From positions 1 through 37,099 of the forward strand of contig JAHRFV010000198.1 in the NCBI GenBank assembly GCA_019084435.1: a stretch of 37,099 bases of DNA, read 5' to 3'. Numbering within the stretch: position 1 is the first letter of the stretch; every line of letters starts with the position of its first letter. Below are positions 15,126 through 23,012 of this stretch, piece by piece. The DNA is from Dethiosulfatibacter sp. (GTDB lineage Bacteria; Bacillota_A; Clostridia; Tissierellales; Dethiosulfatibacteraceae). The notes under the pieces were generated by a model that did no database searches, was not told the origin of the DNA, and saw nothing but the letters and a program-made list of their open reading frames with translations. The position numbers were made by a program, and so were the translations under genes.

Positions 15126-17498
15126 ATGAGAGGTTCTACAGAAAGAACAAAGCGATTAAGAGAAAAAAGTGTGAGCACACAGCCAAAACTGAGTACAGAA
15201 AGGTCATTGTTGATGACTGAAACATATAAAGCCCATAGCGGAGAAGTTTCAATACCGGTGCTAAGAGCGCTTAGCTTTAAAAACTACCTTGAAAAAAGGA
15301 CATTGTATATTGGTGAAGATGATCTGATAGTGGGGGAAAAAGGAAATGAACCACAAACTGCACCGACTTTTCCCGAGTTATGTTGTCATACGCCTGAAGA
15401 TCTTGAAGTCATGGATAAAAGAAAATATATTTCTTTCAAAGTCAGTCATGAGAGCAAAAAAGAACATGAAGAGATAATTATTCCCTATTGGCATAACAAA
15501 TCCATGAGACACAAAATACTGAGCAACATGTCGCAAGAATGGAAAAACTGTTATCAAGCGGGGATTTTTACAGAATTCATGGAACAAAGAGCACCGGGAC
15601 ATACAGTTGCGGATGATAAGATTTATAAAAAAGGCTTTTTGGATTTCAAACAAGACATAGAAGAGTCTATTAACAACCTTGATTTTTTTAATGATGAAGA
15701 GGCTTTAGACAAAAAGCAACAATTGGAAGCGATGCTCATTTCATGCGATGCTATCATGATCTATGGGCAAAGATATGCTGACTTAGCCAGAGACTTAGCG
15801 GAAAAAGAAACAGATAGCAAGCGAAAAAAAGAACTGATGTGGATTGCTTCTAACTGTGAAGTTGTACCGGCGAATAAGCCAACCACTTTTGCACAGGCAG
15901 TACAGATGTATTGGTTTGTCCACATAGGCGTAACAACAGAATTGAATACTTGGGATGCTTTTTCACCGGGAAGATTGGACCAATACCTGTATCCGTTCTA
16001 TAAAAAAGAAACAGAAGAAGGAACGTTGACAAAGGAACAAGCAAAAGAAATCCTTGAATGCATGTGGGTTAAGTTCAACAACCAACCGGCACCGCCTAAA
16101 GTGGGTATCACACTTAAAGAGAGTGCTACATATACTGATTTTGTCAATATCAATACCGGTGGTATCAACCCATATACAGGTGAAGATGGCGTGAATAAAG
16201 TATCTTATATAATTCTGGAGGTCATGGACGAGATGAAGCTTTTACAGCCAAGCTCTAATGTCCAGATTAGCAAAAAAACGCCAAAAGAGTTTTTGAAGGA
16301 AGCTATTAAAATATCGAGAAAGGGCTGGGGACAACCAGCATTCTATAATACAGAAGAACTGATAGAGGAACTAATCATAGCTGGGAAAACTCCCGAAGAT
16401 GCAATGTATGGCGGATCAAGTGGCTGTGTTGAAACAGGAGCCCATGGGAGAGAAGCCTATATATTGACAGGTTATTTCAACCTGCCAAAAGTCTTGGAAT
16501 TGACATTAAATGATGGTTTTGATAAGGAAACCGGAGTGCAGTTAGGTCTTCAGTTAATGCAAGGCAAAGAATTTACTAGCTTCGAAGAGGTTCTGGATGC
16601 TTATAGAAAGCAAATGAAGCATTTTATCGACATCAAAATCAAAGGCAATAACATCATTGAAAGACTTTTTGGAGAAAACATGCCTGCAACCTTCCTGTCG
16701 GTCATCATGGAGGATTGTATCAAAAATGGAAGGGATTACAACAGAGGTGGCGCCAGATACAACACAAGGTATATTCAAGGTGTGGGAATCGGAAATGTGG
16801 CTGATAGCCTTTCAGCTATCAAATACAATGTGTTTGACAAAAGCAGGTTCACATTATCTGAATTACTTGAAGCAGCGGATAATAATTTTGAGGGGTACGG
16901 ACTGATACATAAAATTGTTTCTAAAGATACGCCAAAATATGGCAATGATGATGATTACGCCGATGGATTAATGAAAGAGGTATTCAACATTTTCTACCAA
17001 TTAGTCACTGATCGTCCAACAGCTTACGGCGGTACTTATAGAATTGACATGTTACCAACCACCTGCCACATTTATTTTGGGTCAGTAACCAGGGCAACGG
17101 TTAATGGAAGACATGCTTATGAACCGCTACCTGATGGGATATCCCCAGAGAAAGGGGCAGATATAAACGGACCAACAGCAGTCATCAAGTCAGCATCAAA
17201 GATGGATCACAAAAAGACGGGCGGAACCCTACTAAACCAAAGGTTTTCACCATCGGCTCTTGATTCTGACAAAGGTCTTGAAAATATGGCCGCGTTCATA
17301 AGAGCCTACTTCAAGATGGAAGGACATCATATCCAGTTCAACGTATTTGACAAAGAGACATTGATAAAAGCCCAGATGAAACCGGAGGATTTTTCGAATC
17401 TTATTGTAAGGGTAGCCGGGTATAGTGATCATTTTAATAATCTTGAGAAAGCACTCCAAGATGAAATTATTAACAGAACAGAACAAAATTTCAATTGA
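15126..17498 (+). CDS. hypD: Glycyl-radical enzyme, trans-4-hydroxy-L-proline dehydratase (HypD)
   Basis: A 790-residue glycyl-radical enzyme. The start at 15126 (MRGSTERTKRLRE) follows AGGAGG by 9 nt and matches the N-terminus known for HypD; the upstream ATG at 15108 contains that ribosome binding site. The active-site cysteine is C434 in GSSGCVETG, the general base candidate is E436, and the radical site is G765 in RVAGYSDHF. Residues lining the substrate pocket of Clostridioides difficile HypD, as I recall them, are all present: F151, H159 (FMEQRAPGH), D277 (WDAF), S333 and F339 (ESATYTDF), Y450 (TGYFN) and T645 (LPTTCH). HypD converts trans-4-hydroxy-L-proline to pyrroline-5-carboxylate and water. 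Related dehydratases acting on other hydroxyproline isomers cannot be fully excluded. No proC (pyrroline-5-carboxylate reductase) is in the window. Confidence 0.9.
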   Translation: MRGSTERTKRLREKSVSTQPKLSTERSLLMTETYKAHSGEVSIPVLRALSFKNYLEKRTLYIGEDDLIVGEKGNEPQTAPTFPELCCHTPEDLEVMDKRKYISFKVSHESKKEHEEIIIPYWHNKSMRHKILSNMSQEWKNCYQAGIFTEFMEQRAPGHTVADDKIYKKGFLDFKQDIEESINNLDFFNDEEALDKKQQLEAMLISCDAIMIYGQRYADLARDLAEKETDSKRKKELMWIASNCEVVPANKPTTFAQAVQMYWFVHIGVTTELNTWDAFSPGRLDQYLYPFYKKETEEGTLTKEQAKEILECMWVKFNNQPAPPKVGITLKESATYTDFVNINTGGINPYTGEDGVNKVSYIILEVMDEMKLLQPSSNVQISKKTPKEFLKEAIKISRKGWGQPAFYNTEELIEELIIAGKTPEDAMYGGSSGCVETGAHGREAYILTGYFNLPKVLELTLNDGFDKETGVQLGLQLMQGKEFTSFEEVLDAYRKQMKHFIDIKIKGNNIIERLFGENMPATFLSVIMEDCIKNGRDYNRGGARYNTRYIQGVGIGNVADSLSAIKYNVFDKSRFTLSELLEAADNNFEGYGLIHKIVSKDTPKYGNDDDYADGLMKEVFNIFYQLVTDRPTAYGGTYRIDMLPTTCHIYFGSVTRATVNGRHAYEPLPDGISPEKGADINGPTAVIKSASKMDHKKTGGTLLNQRFSPSALDSDKGLENMAAFIRAYFKMEGHHIQFNVFDKETLIKAQMKPEDFSNLIVRVAGYSDHFNNLEKALQDEIINRTEQNFN

Positions 17499-17509
17499 TA
17501 ATTTCTTTG

Positions 17510-17518
17510 TGTTATAAT
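17510..17518 (+). promoter_or_regulatory. Extended -10 promoter of the second sigma-54 activator
   Basis: TGTTATAAT is a perfect extended -10, about 30 nt upstream of the start codon at 17549 and just after the hypD stop. No strong -35 is present. It suggests housekeeping transcription of the regulator independent of hypD. Confidence 0.5.
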
Positions 17519-17548
17519 TATGAGTAAATCAAAAACATGAGGGAATCT

Positions 17549-18958
17549 ATGGATTACAAAAAAATATTAAAAATTGTAACGGAAAACATCGATGATGGCA
17601 TATTTATTGTCAACCAGACGGGAGAGGTTGTTTTTTACAATGAGTCTGCTGATAATCAAGCCGGCGTAAATTTCGAAAATGCCATTGGGAAATATATTTT
17701 GGATATTTTTCCTAAGCTTACCAGAGAAAGCAGCACACTTTTGCGTGTCATGGATACTAAAGAACCTATCATTGGACATATTCAAAACTACTACAATTAT
17801 AATCTAAAAAAAGTTACGATTATATCAACTACTTATCCAATTTTTGAGAATGGGGATGTCATAGGTGCCATCGAAATATCTAAGGACCTCAACAAGTATG
17901 GTGAGTTTAACGATAAAATAGATAAAATCAGAAATAGCAAAGGAACCAAAATTATTAAAGAGGAAGCCACTTATGATTTAGATGATATAATTGGAGAAAG
18001 CGAATCGATTACAGTTCTAAAATCCAAAATCAGAAAAATTGCAGCAAGCAACTCCCCGGTTATCGTATCCGGTGAAACTGGAACGGGTAAGGAAATGGTT
18101 GTTCAAAGCATTCACAATCTGAGCGAAAGAAAGGAAGCACCATTTATTGCTCAAAACTGTGCTGCTATACCGGTTACACTGCTTGAAAGCATACTTTTTG
18201 GAACCTCCGTAGGCAGTTTTACAGGTTCTAAGGATTCACCGGGTCTTTTTGAACTGGCTGACAAGGGGACATTGTTTCTAGATGAAATCAATTCAATGGA
18301 TACCTTCCTTCAGGCAAAGCTGTTGAGAGTCATTCAGGATGGCCATATCAGACGTATAGGCGATAAATACACAAGACGGGTGGACGTCAGAGTTGTAGCT
18401 GCAATAAATGTAAAACCATTAGAAGCGGTGAAAGCTGGGAAATTAAGAGAAGACTTGTTTTATAGACTCAATGTATTAAATTTAGATATAAAGCCATTAA
18501 GGGATAGACGAGAAGATATAATGGTATTGGTTGATTATTTTATCAAAAAATTCAACAAGAAATTCAACAAGAATATTACAGGTATCAATGAAAACGCAAC
18601 GAAATCATTATTGAGACATAGCTGGCCTGGGAATGTGAGAGAATTGGAACATGCTATAGAACATGGTATGTTGATGGCAGAGGATTTTGAAATCGGATGT
18701 GAAGATTTGCCTGCTCTGGGCGATATGAATCTGATCAGAAACGATGGCAATATGTTTTCAGATGAGTGCCTAAAACTAACCGGTAAACCTCTAAAAGAAA
18801 TAACTAATGCCTTTGAAAAAGAAGTGATAGAAAAGGCTTTGGCCGAAAAGGCCTATTCAATCACTCAGACAGCTCAGCTATTAGGTATACCGCGACAGAC
18901 ATTGCATTATAAAATAAATAATTTTGGCATCAATCCCATATTGCTTAAGAAAAAATAA
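17549..18958 (+). CDS. Sigma-54-dependent transcriptional activator, PAS-AAA+-HTH (RocR-like), second copy
   Basis: A 469-residue enhancer-binding protein, paralogous to the one at 2802. Start chosen at MDYKKILK (17549), 6 nt after GAGGGA and aligned with MDYKLLLK of the paralogue; the ATG at 17537 overlaps the ribosome binding site. Domains are a PAS sensor (about 8-110), AAA+ with Walker A GETGTGKE at 175-182, and a Fis-type HTH at the end (SITQTAQLLGIPRQTLHYK). The sigma-54 contact loop reads GSFTGS at 222-227, departing from GAFTGA at two positions; the paralogue departs at one. No receiver domain is present. Directly downstream of hypD, it is the obvious candidate regulator of P3, while the first copy would serve P1 and P2; cross-talk is possible. 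Confidence 0.92.
   Translation: MDYKKILKIVTENIDDGIFIVNQTGEVVFYNESADNQAGVNFENAIGKYILDIFPKLTRESSTLLRVMDTKEPIIGHIQNYYNYNLKKVTIISTTYPIFENGDVIGAIEISKDLNKYGEFNDKIDKIRNSKGTKIIKEEATYDLDDIIGESESITVLKSKIRKIAASNSPVIVSGETGTGKEMVVQSIHNLSERKEAPFIAQNCAAIPVTLLESILFGTSVGSFTGSKDSPGLFELADKGTLFLDEINSMDTFLQAKLLRVIQDGHIRRIGDKYTRRVDVRVVAAINVKPLEAVKAGKLREDLFYRLNVLNLDIKPLRDRREDIMVLVDYFIKKFNKKFNKNITGINENATKSLLRHSWPGNVRELEHAIEHGMLMAEDFEIGCEDLPALGDMNLIRNDGNMFSDECLKLTGKPLKEITNAFEKEVIEKALAEKAYSITQTAQLLGIPRQTLHYKINNFGINPILLKKK
18548..18571 (+). repeat. Two-copy 12-bp tandem repeat in the activator gene
   Basis: AAATTCAACAAG occurs twice head to tail, in frame, giving the duplicated residues FNK-KFNK. It is probably a small neutral duplication in a loop of the AAA+ domain. 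Confidence 0.8.
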
Positions 18959-18990
18959 TATGATATGATATTCTTCGGAACAAAACATAT

Positions 18991-19077
18991 GCCGAAGTGG
19001 CGGAACTGGCAGACGCGCTAGATTCAGGTTCTAGTGAGCGCAAGCTCGTACAGGTTCGAGTCCTGCCTTCGGCACCA
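18991..19077 (+). tRNA. tRNA-Leu (anticodon CAG)
   Basis: The acceptor stem GCCGAAG pairs with CTTCGGC, followed by discriminator A and encoded CCA. The anticodon stem CTAGA/TCTAG holds the loop TTCAGGT with anticodon CAG at 19025-19027. A long variable arm (GAGCGCAAGCTC) marks a class II tRNA, and GGTTCGAGTCC is the T-arm. The 87-nt length fits tRNA-Leu. Confidence 0.96.
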
Positions 19078-19082
19078 AAATG

Positions 19083-19118
19083 AAATAGACTGGTCAATTG
19101 ACATAGGTCTATTTTTTT
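19083..19118 (+). terminator. Terminator after tRNA-Leu
   Basis: AAATAGAC pairs with GTCTATTT around a 16-nt loop, followed by a run of T. It starts 6 nt after the tRNA CCA end. Confidence 0.75.
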
Positions 19119-19132
19119 GTGTATTAATCCTC

Positions 19133-19162
19133 TTGACAATCCGACACAATGTCGTTTATAAT
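19133..19162 (+). promoter_or_regulatory. Promoter of the TetR operon
   Basis: A perfect -35 TTGACA (19133-19138), an 18-nt spacer and a perfect -10 TATAAT (19157-19162). The spacer contains one palindromic operator and a second follows the -10, as expected for strong autorepression. Confidence 0.85.
19141..19154. promoter_or_regulatory. Operator 1 for the TetR regulator
   Basis: CCGACACAATGTCG contains the palindrome GACA-N3-TGTC, placed between the -35 and -10 hexamers. It matches operator 2 at 19168-19181. Confidence 0.7.
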
Positions 19163-19167
19163 AAAAA

Positions 19168-19181
19168 CGACACACTGTCGG
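19168..19181. promoter_or_regulatory. Operator 2 for the TetR regulator
   Basis: CGACACACTGTCGG contains GACA-N3-TGTC just downstream of the -10. Together with operator 1 it forms a larger inverted repeat (AATCCGACA ... TGTCGGATT) centred on the -10. Confidence 0.7.
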
Positions 19182-19218
19182 ATTTATTATAATCATATAA
19201 GAAAGGATGATAAATTTT

Positions 19219-19794
19219 ATGAGAAGTTATAAAAGTGCAGAAGAGAGAAAAACTGAAATACTGGAGACCGCTTTGGATCTGTTTTCAAAACAAGGTTTCC
19301 AGCTCACAACCATGGAGCATATTGCTTCATCTATAAAAATAGCAAGATCAAGTTTGTATGAGTATTATAAATCAAAAGAAGATATACTTTACTCACTGAT
19401 AAATGAAGTGGTGGAAGAAGAAAATGAAAAGCCCCTAGAGGGTCCAATTCGGACTCAACTGGAAACATTGGCGGCTGAGTCCATAAACAGACTGCAAAAC
19501 AACTTCACCCTATATAAGATTCTTTTCCAGGAGTTGCCAACATTGTCAAATCCAACATCAGATAAAATCAGAACTTGGCAAGGCCACTCAATGATAAAGG
19601 TACAAAAGGTCATTGCAAAGGGAATCGAAGAGGGAGTTTTTGATAGCAACCTTAAGACTGAAGATATGGCATTTGTTTTTAAGGCGTTGATAGGTCAGCG
19701 ATTAGCTGATCTTCTGATGACAAATACCCAAGTTGTACCGGAAGAAGAAGCAAAACGCTTAATTGGTTTAATGTGGTTGGGTGTCGGGAGGTAG
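19219..19794 (+). CDS. TetR/AcrR family transcriptional regulator
   Basis: A 191-residue repressor. An N-terminal HTH covers about residues 8-55 (AEERKTEILETALDLFSKQGF, then TTMEHIASSIKIARSSLYEYYKSKEDIL), followed by a helical ligand-binding domain. Start at 19219 (MRSYKS) is preferred; the ATG at 19207 overlaps the likely ribosome binding site AAAGGA. It heads an operon with an alpha/beta hydrolase and a double-MerR regulator. Two matching palindromes in its own promoter indicate autoregulation. Its likely targets are the operon itself and possibly the exporter at 21452-22916. Confidence 0.92.
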   Translation: MRSYKSAEERKTEILETALDLFSKQGFQLTTMEHIASSIKIARSSLYEYYKSKEDILYSLINEVVEEENEKPLEGPIRTQLETLAAESINRLQNNFTLYKILFQELPTLSNPTSDKIRTWQGHSMIKVQKVIAKGIEEGVFDSNLKTEDMAFVFKALIGQRLADLLMTNTQVVPEEEAKRLIGLMWLGVGR

Positions 19795-19798
19795 ACTC

Positions 19799-20617
19799 AT
19801 GAATGAATTAATTAAGACTTTTAAAGGTTCGGAAGTAGAACTAGAATATCTATTAACTGGAGAGAATAACTCCGAAGTTATAATGTTTGTACACGGTGCC
19901 GGCGCCAATCTTCGACAATATTTTGCCCAGCATGAACACTTTTTCGACCAATACACAGTGCTGTCAGTGTCACTGCGGGGTCATGGCTTGTCTAGACAAC
20001 CAAAAGTGAAAAGAGGAGAACACTACACGCTGGAAAGGAACAAAGATGATATTTTGGAGTTGCTTGAGTTCTTAAAGATTAGCAAGATTCATTATGTTGG
20101 CAATTCAGCAGGAGGCATTATTGGATTCTACATACATGACACAAATCCGAACCTGTTAAAAAGCATCACTACCTTTGGAACGACCGGCGAATTGCAATAT
20201 TCAGACTTTACTACTAAAATCATCTCAGGGATAGATAAAATGATGATTCGATGGAATCCAAAACGCTATTTTAGTTTTCTGAGCAAAAATATCTCCAAGA
20301 ACAAGTCAGTTCAAAAAGAGGTCTTAGATATGTTTATGATGTCAACAGAATCGGTCCCATACATTCGTTTGAATCTTGGAAATTATTCATGCCTGAATAT
20401 AATCAAGAATATGAACATTCCCTACTTGTTAATCCGAGGGGAACAGGATCAAGAAATAAATCGCAGTTTAACATCTACCCTTACCGCTTTAGCTACAAAT
20501 AACTTGGCTAGAGTTGTCGAAATGGAACAAGTTGGTCACATAGCCAATATGGACAGACCAGATCAATTCAACGAGATTCTAGAAAACTTTTGGAAGCAGA
20601 TAGAAATTGAGAGTTAG
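19799..20617 (+). CDS. Alpha/beta hydrolase
   Basis: A 272-residue cytoplasmic alpha/beta-hydrolase-fold enzyme. The oxyanion-hole segment is HGAGAN (32-37), the nucleophile elbow GNSAGG places the catalytic serine at S103, and the catalytic histidine is H247 in VGHIANMDRP. An acidic residue in RGEQDQEI completes the triad. Start at 19799 follows GGGAGG of the TetR 3' end, 4 nt after the TetR stop. The substrate cannot be predicted; the family covers esterases, lactonases and C-C hydrolases. Its position between two regulators and an exporter suggests a role in removing a toxic small molecule. Confidence 0.9.
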   Translation: MNELIKTFKGSEVELEYLLTGENNSEVIMFVHGAGANLRQYFAQHEHFFDQYTVLSVSLRGHGLSRQPKVKRGEHYTLERNKDDILELLEFLKISKIHYVGNSAGGIIGFYIHDTNPNLLKSITTFGTTGELQYSDFTTKIISGIDKMMIRWNPKRYFSFLSKNISKNKSVQKEVLDMFMMSTESVPYIRLNLGNYSCLNIIKNMNIPYLLIRGEQDQEINRSLTSTLTALATNNLARVVEMEQVGHIANMDRPDQFNEILENFWKQIEIES

Positions 20618-20627
20618 GAGTTTTTCC

Positions 20628-21371
20628 ATGAAAAAAAACTACAAAACATCGGAAGTGGCAAAAATCATTGGCATTCATCCAAATACGGTACGCCTTTATG
20701 AGGAACTTGAACTTATACCTAAACCTATGCGCCTGCCAAACGGTTATCGGGTGTTTACCGACATCCATCTAGAACAATTCAAGCTTGCTAGAACTGCATT
20801 CAAAGTAGAAATTTTGCAAAGTGGACTGCGTAAAATGGCGGTTGATATTATTAAAACAGCTGCAAGTGGTGATTTTGATAAAGCACTTCATCTTGCAGAG
20901 TCATACCTGGAGACAATTAAAAAAGAGCAAACAAACGCCGAAGAGGCCATAACGATTGCGGAGCAGATCATAAAAGGCAGTACACAAATTGATAACAGTA
21001 CCTTCTTTACAAGAAAAGAAGCTGCCAAACACCTTCAAATATCAATGGATGCTTTAAGAAATTGGGAGATGAATGGCTTGCTCACTATTAAACGAAGACA
21101 AAATGGTTATAGAGTTTATACTGATGAAGACATTAGACTGCTTAAAATTATTAGATCTTTACGTTGTGGAAATTATTCACTTGCGGCAATATTGCGCATG
21201 CTAAACGCACTGTCCACCAATCCCAGCGTCAGTATTCGTGAGGTGATTGACACACCAAAAGAAAGCGATGATATCATCTCTGCATGCGATCAATTGCTTA
21301 CATCATTAAAAGATGCAGAAAAAAATGCGGACAATATGCTCATCCAACTTAAAAGAATGAAAAAACTTTAA
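20628..21371 (+). CDS. Transcriptional regulator with two MerR-type HTH domains
   Basis: A 247-residue protein with two MerR-like winged-helix domains in one chain. The first is at about 6-70 (YKTSEVAKIIGIHPNTVRLYEE ... NGYRVFTD) and the second at about 130-200 (FTRKEAAKHLQISMDALRNWEM ... NGYRVYTDEDI). A helical segment joins them and another follows the second. Ordinary MerR proteins have one HTH and dimerise. A tandem arrangement could bind DNA as a pseudo-dimer or bridge two sites. The start at 20628 is 7 nt after TAGGAG, which overlaps the hydrolase stop. A terminator and then the ABC exporter genes follow, which are plausible targets. Confidence 0.88.
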   Translation: MKKNYKTSEVAKIIGIHPNTVRLYEELELIPKPMRLPNGYRVFTDIHLEQFKLARTAFKVEILQSGLRKMAVDIIKTAASGDFDKALHLAESYLETIKKEQTNAEEAITIAEQIIKGSTQIDNSTFFTRKEAAKHLQISMDALRNWEMNGLLTIKRRQNGYRVYTDEDIRLLKIIRSLRCGNYSLAAILRMLNALSTNPSVSIREVIDTPKESDDIISACDQLLTSLKDAEKNADNMLIQLKRMKKL

Positions 21372-21389
21372 TTCCAAACCCTCCACTAT

Positions 21390-21420
21390 AACACCAGACT
21401 TTAATCTGGTGTTATTATTT
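21390..21420 (+). terminator. Terminator after the double-MerR gene
   Basis: AACACCAGA pairs with TCTGGTGTT around a 6-nt loop, followed by a T-rich tail (ATTATTTT). It separates the regulator operon from the exporter genes, for which no clear separate promoter is visible, so partial read-through or an unrecognised promoter is implied. Confidence 0.8.
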
Positions 21421-21451
21421 TGCTTGAACAAAAATCAGGAGGTTGTTAAGT

Positions 21452-22186
21452 ATGGAAGAAACTATTAAAGTTGTAAAACTGAGCAAGTCTTACTCCCGCA
21501 TCAGAGCAGTCGAGAATTTAAATATCTCTGTTGGTCGTGGTGAAGTATTTGGATTGCTGGGCGCAAATGGTGCAGGAAAAAGCACGACGATTGAATGCAT
21601 TCTGGGAACAAAAAAACAGGATAGTGGAAGTGTATCAATCTTGGGAATGAATCCCAGGCAAGACCGTAAAAAACTGTTTGAGAAGGTCGGAGTCCAGTTT
21701 CAAGAAGCCAATTATCAGGAAAAAATCACTGTCCAGGAGCTCTGTGAGGTGACACAGTCTCTTTACAAAACTACCTCAGGATATTTGGCATTATTAAAAC
21801 AATTTGGACTTTCAGACAAACTTAAGAGCCAGATTAGTGAGCTGTCTGGAGGACAAAAGCAACGACTGTTTATTGTTCTTGCACTAATCCCCGATCCGGA
21901 AGTTGTATTTCTAGACGAATTAACAACCGGTTTGGATGCCAGAGCCAGGCGAGATGTGTGGAAATGCCTTTCTGATTTGAAAGCAAAAGGGCTAACCATT
22001 CTCATGACCTCTCATTTCATGGATGAGGTTGAAGCACTTTGCGATAAAATTACGATTTTAAAAAATGGGAAAAGCATCTTTAATGGAACAGTACAGGAAG
22101 CCATTTCATTAAGTCCTTTTGAAAAATTTGAGGATGCATATCTATGGTACACAGATGAGGAGGATAAAGACAATGAAAGCATTTAG
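21452..22186 (+). CDS. ABC transporter ATP-binding protein (multidrug/ABC-2 exporter type)
   Basis: A 244-residue ATPase of the daunorubicin/CcmA-like export group. Walker A is GANGAGKST at 37-45, the signature is LSGGQKQR, and Walker B is VVFLDELTTGLD, where the usual Pro after Asp-Glu is Leu. The H-loop is LMTSHFMDEVE. Start at 21452 lies 8 nt after CAGGAGG. Its last 14 nt overlap the start of the permease gene, so the two are translationally coupled. It energises the ABC-2 permease; the substrate is unknown. Confidence 0.93.
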   Translation: MEETIKVVKLSKSYSRIRAVENLNISVGRGEVFGLLGANGAGKSTTIECILGTKKQDSGSVSILGMNPRQDRKKLFEKVGVQFQEANYQEKITVQELCEVTQSLYKTTSGYLALLKQFGLSDKLKSQISELSGGQKQRLFIVLALIPDPEVVFLDELTTGLDARARRDVWKCLSDLKAKGLTILMTSHFMDEVEALCDKITILKNGKSIFNGTVQEAISLSPFEKFEDAYLWYTDEEDKDNESI

Positions 22187-22916
22187 AACGATGTTTAAAA
22201 CGGAGATGAAATTATCTCTACGGGGTATGGACATGCTGATTTTTGCTATTGGCATGCCGGTGGTGATTATGGTTATTCTTGGCATACTTTATGGCAACAA
22301 ACCTGCGTTTGAGGGCGCTGAATACACCTTTTTAGCGCAATCGTTTGGTGCGGTAGCGGCTATAGCCATTTCTGCTGGTGGGGTGATGGGACTTCCTCTG
22401 GTTGTATCTGATTATCGCAATAAAAAAATTCTAAAACGGTTTAAGGTAACACCGACAAGTCCCACTCTTATATTAGCTGTCCAGATTGCAATCTATGCAC
22501 TCTATTCGATTGCATCACTCATACTTGTATATGCCACTGCAGCACTATTTTTTGACTATCAGTTCAGTGGTTCATGGATTCATTTCTTAGGGGCGTACTT
22601 TCTAGTTATGATATCCATGTTCAGTATCGGGCTTTTAGTGGGAGGGGTAGCTCCAAATATTAAGATTGCAAGTGTTTTAGCTAGTATTTTGTATTTTCCA
22701 ATGCTCATTTTCTCCGGTGCTACCTTACCGTATGAAGTTATGCCTACAACACTTCAAAGGGTAGCTGATGTAATGCCTTTGACCCAGGGAATTAAGCTGC
22801 TTAAAACCACTTCGATTGGCTTGCCGATAGATGGTGTTTTGATTCCGATAGTTGTGATGACTGTGATAGCATTGATTTGTACCGTTATCTCAGTTCGCTT
22901 TTTCAAATGGGAATAA
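22173..22916 (+). CDS. ABC-2 type transporter permease
   Basis: A 247-residue membrane protein with about six hydrophobic segments: near residues 20-40, 58-80, 105-130, 135-160, 165-190 and a last one before the C-terminal RFFKWE. The FSGATLPYEVMP segment is typical of ABC-2 drug-export permeases. Start at 22173 follows GAGGAGG; in-frame upstream ATGs lie inside the ATPase gene. It forms an exporter with the ATPase encoded at 21452. Confidence 0.92.
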   Translation: MKAFRTMFKTEMKLSLRGMDMLIFAIGMPVVIMVILGILYGNKPAFEGAEYTFLAQSFGAVAAIAISAGGVMGLPLVVSDYRNKKILKRFKVTPTSPTLILAVQIAIYALYSIASLILVYATAALFFDYQFSGSWIHFLGAYFLVMISMFSIGLLVGGVAPNIKIASVLASILYFPMLIFSGATLPYEVMPTTLQRVADVMPLTQGIKLLKTTSIGLPIDGVLIPIVVMTVIALICTVISVRFFKWE

Positions 22917-22970
22917 GTAATCGAAGTTAGAAGCACAGAAAAGAAAAAAATGCACCTTCATCTTTACTTA

Positions 22971-22979
22971 TGATATAAT
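22971..22979 (+). promoter_or_regulatory. Extended -10 promoter of the thiolase gene
   Basis: TGATATAAT is a perfect extended -10 (TGnTATAAT) 34 nt before the thiolase start codon. A recognisable -35 is lacking. Confidence 0.5.
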
Positions 22980-23012
22980 GACTGAAGATATATTAAAAAG
23001 GAGAGATATTAT

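Noticed and set aside
16657..16905. Plus-strand open frame inside hypD
   Set aside because: Out-of-frame shadow within a conserved enzyme gene, with no ribosome binding site.
18991..19077. tRNA-Leu as an attachment site for an integrated element
   Set aside because: No integrase gene and no repeat of the tRNA 3' end was seen on either side.
18945..19196. Minus-strand open frame across the tRNA-Leu gene
   Set aside because: It is the complement of the tRNA; the protein-like text comes from conserved tRNA sequence and has no ribosome binding site.
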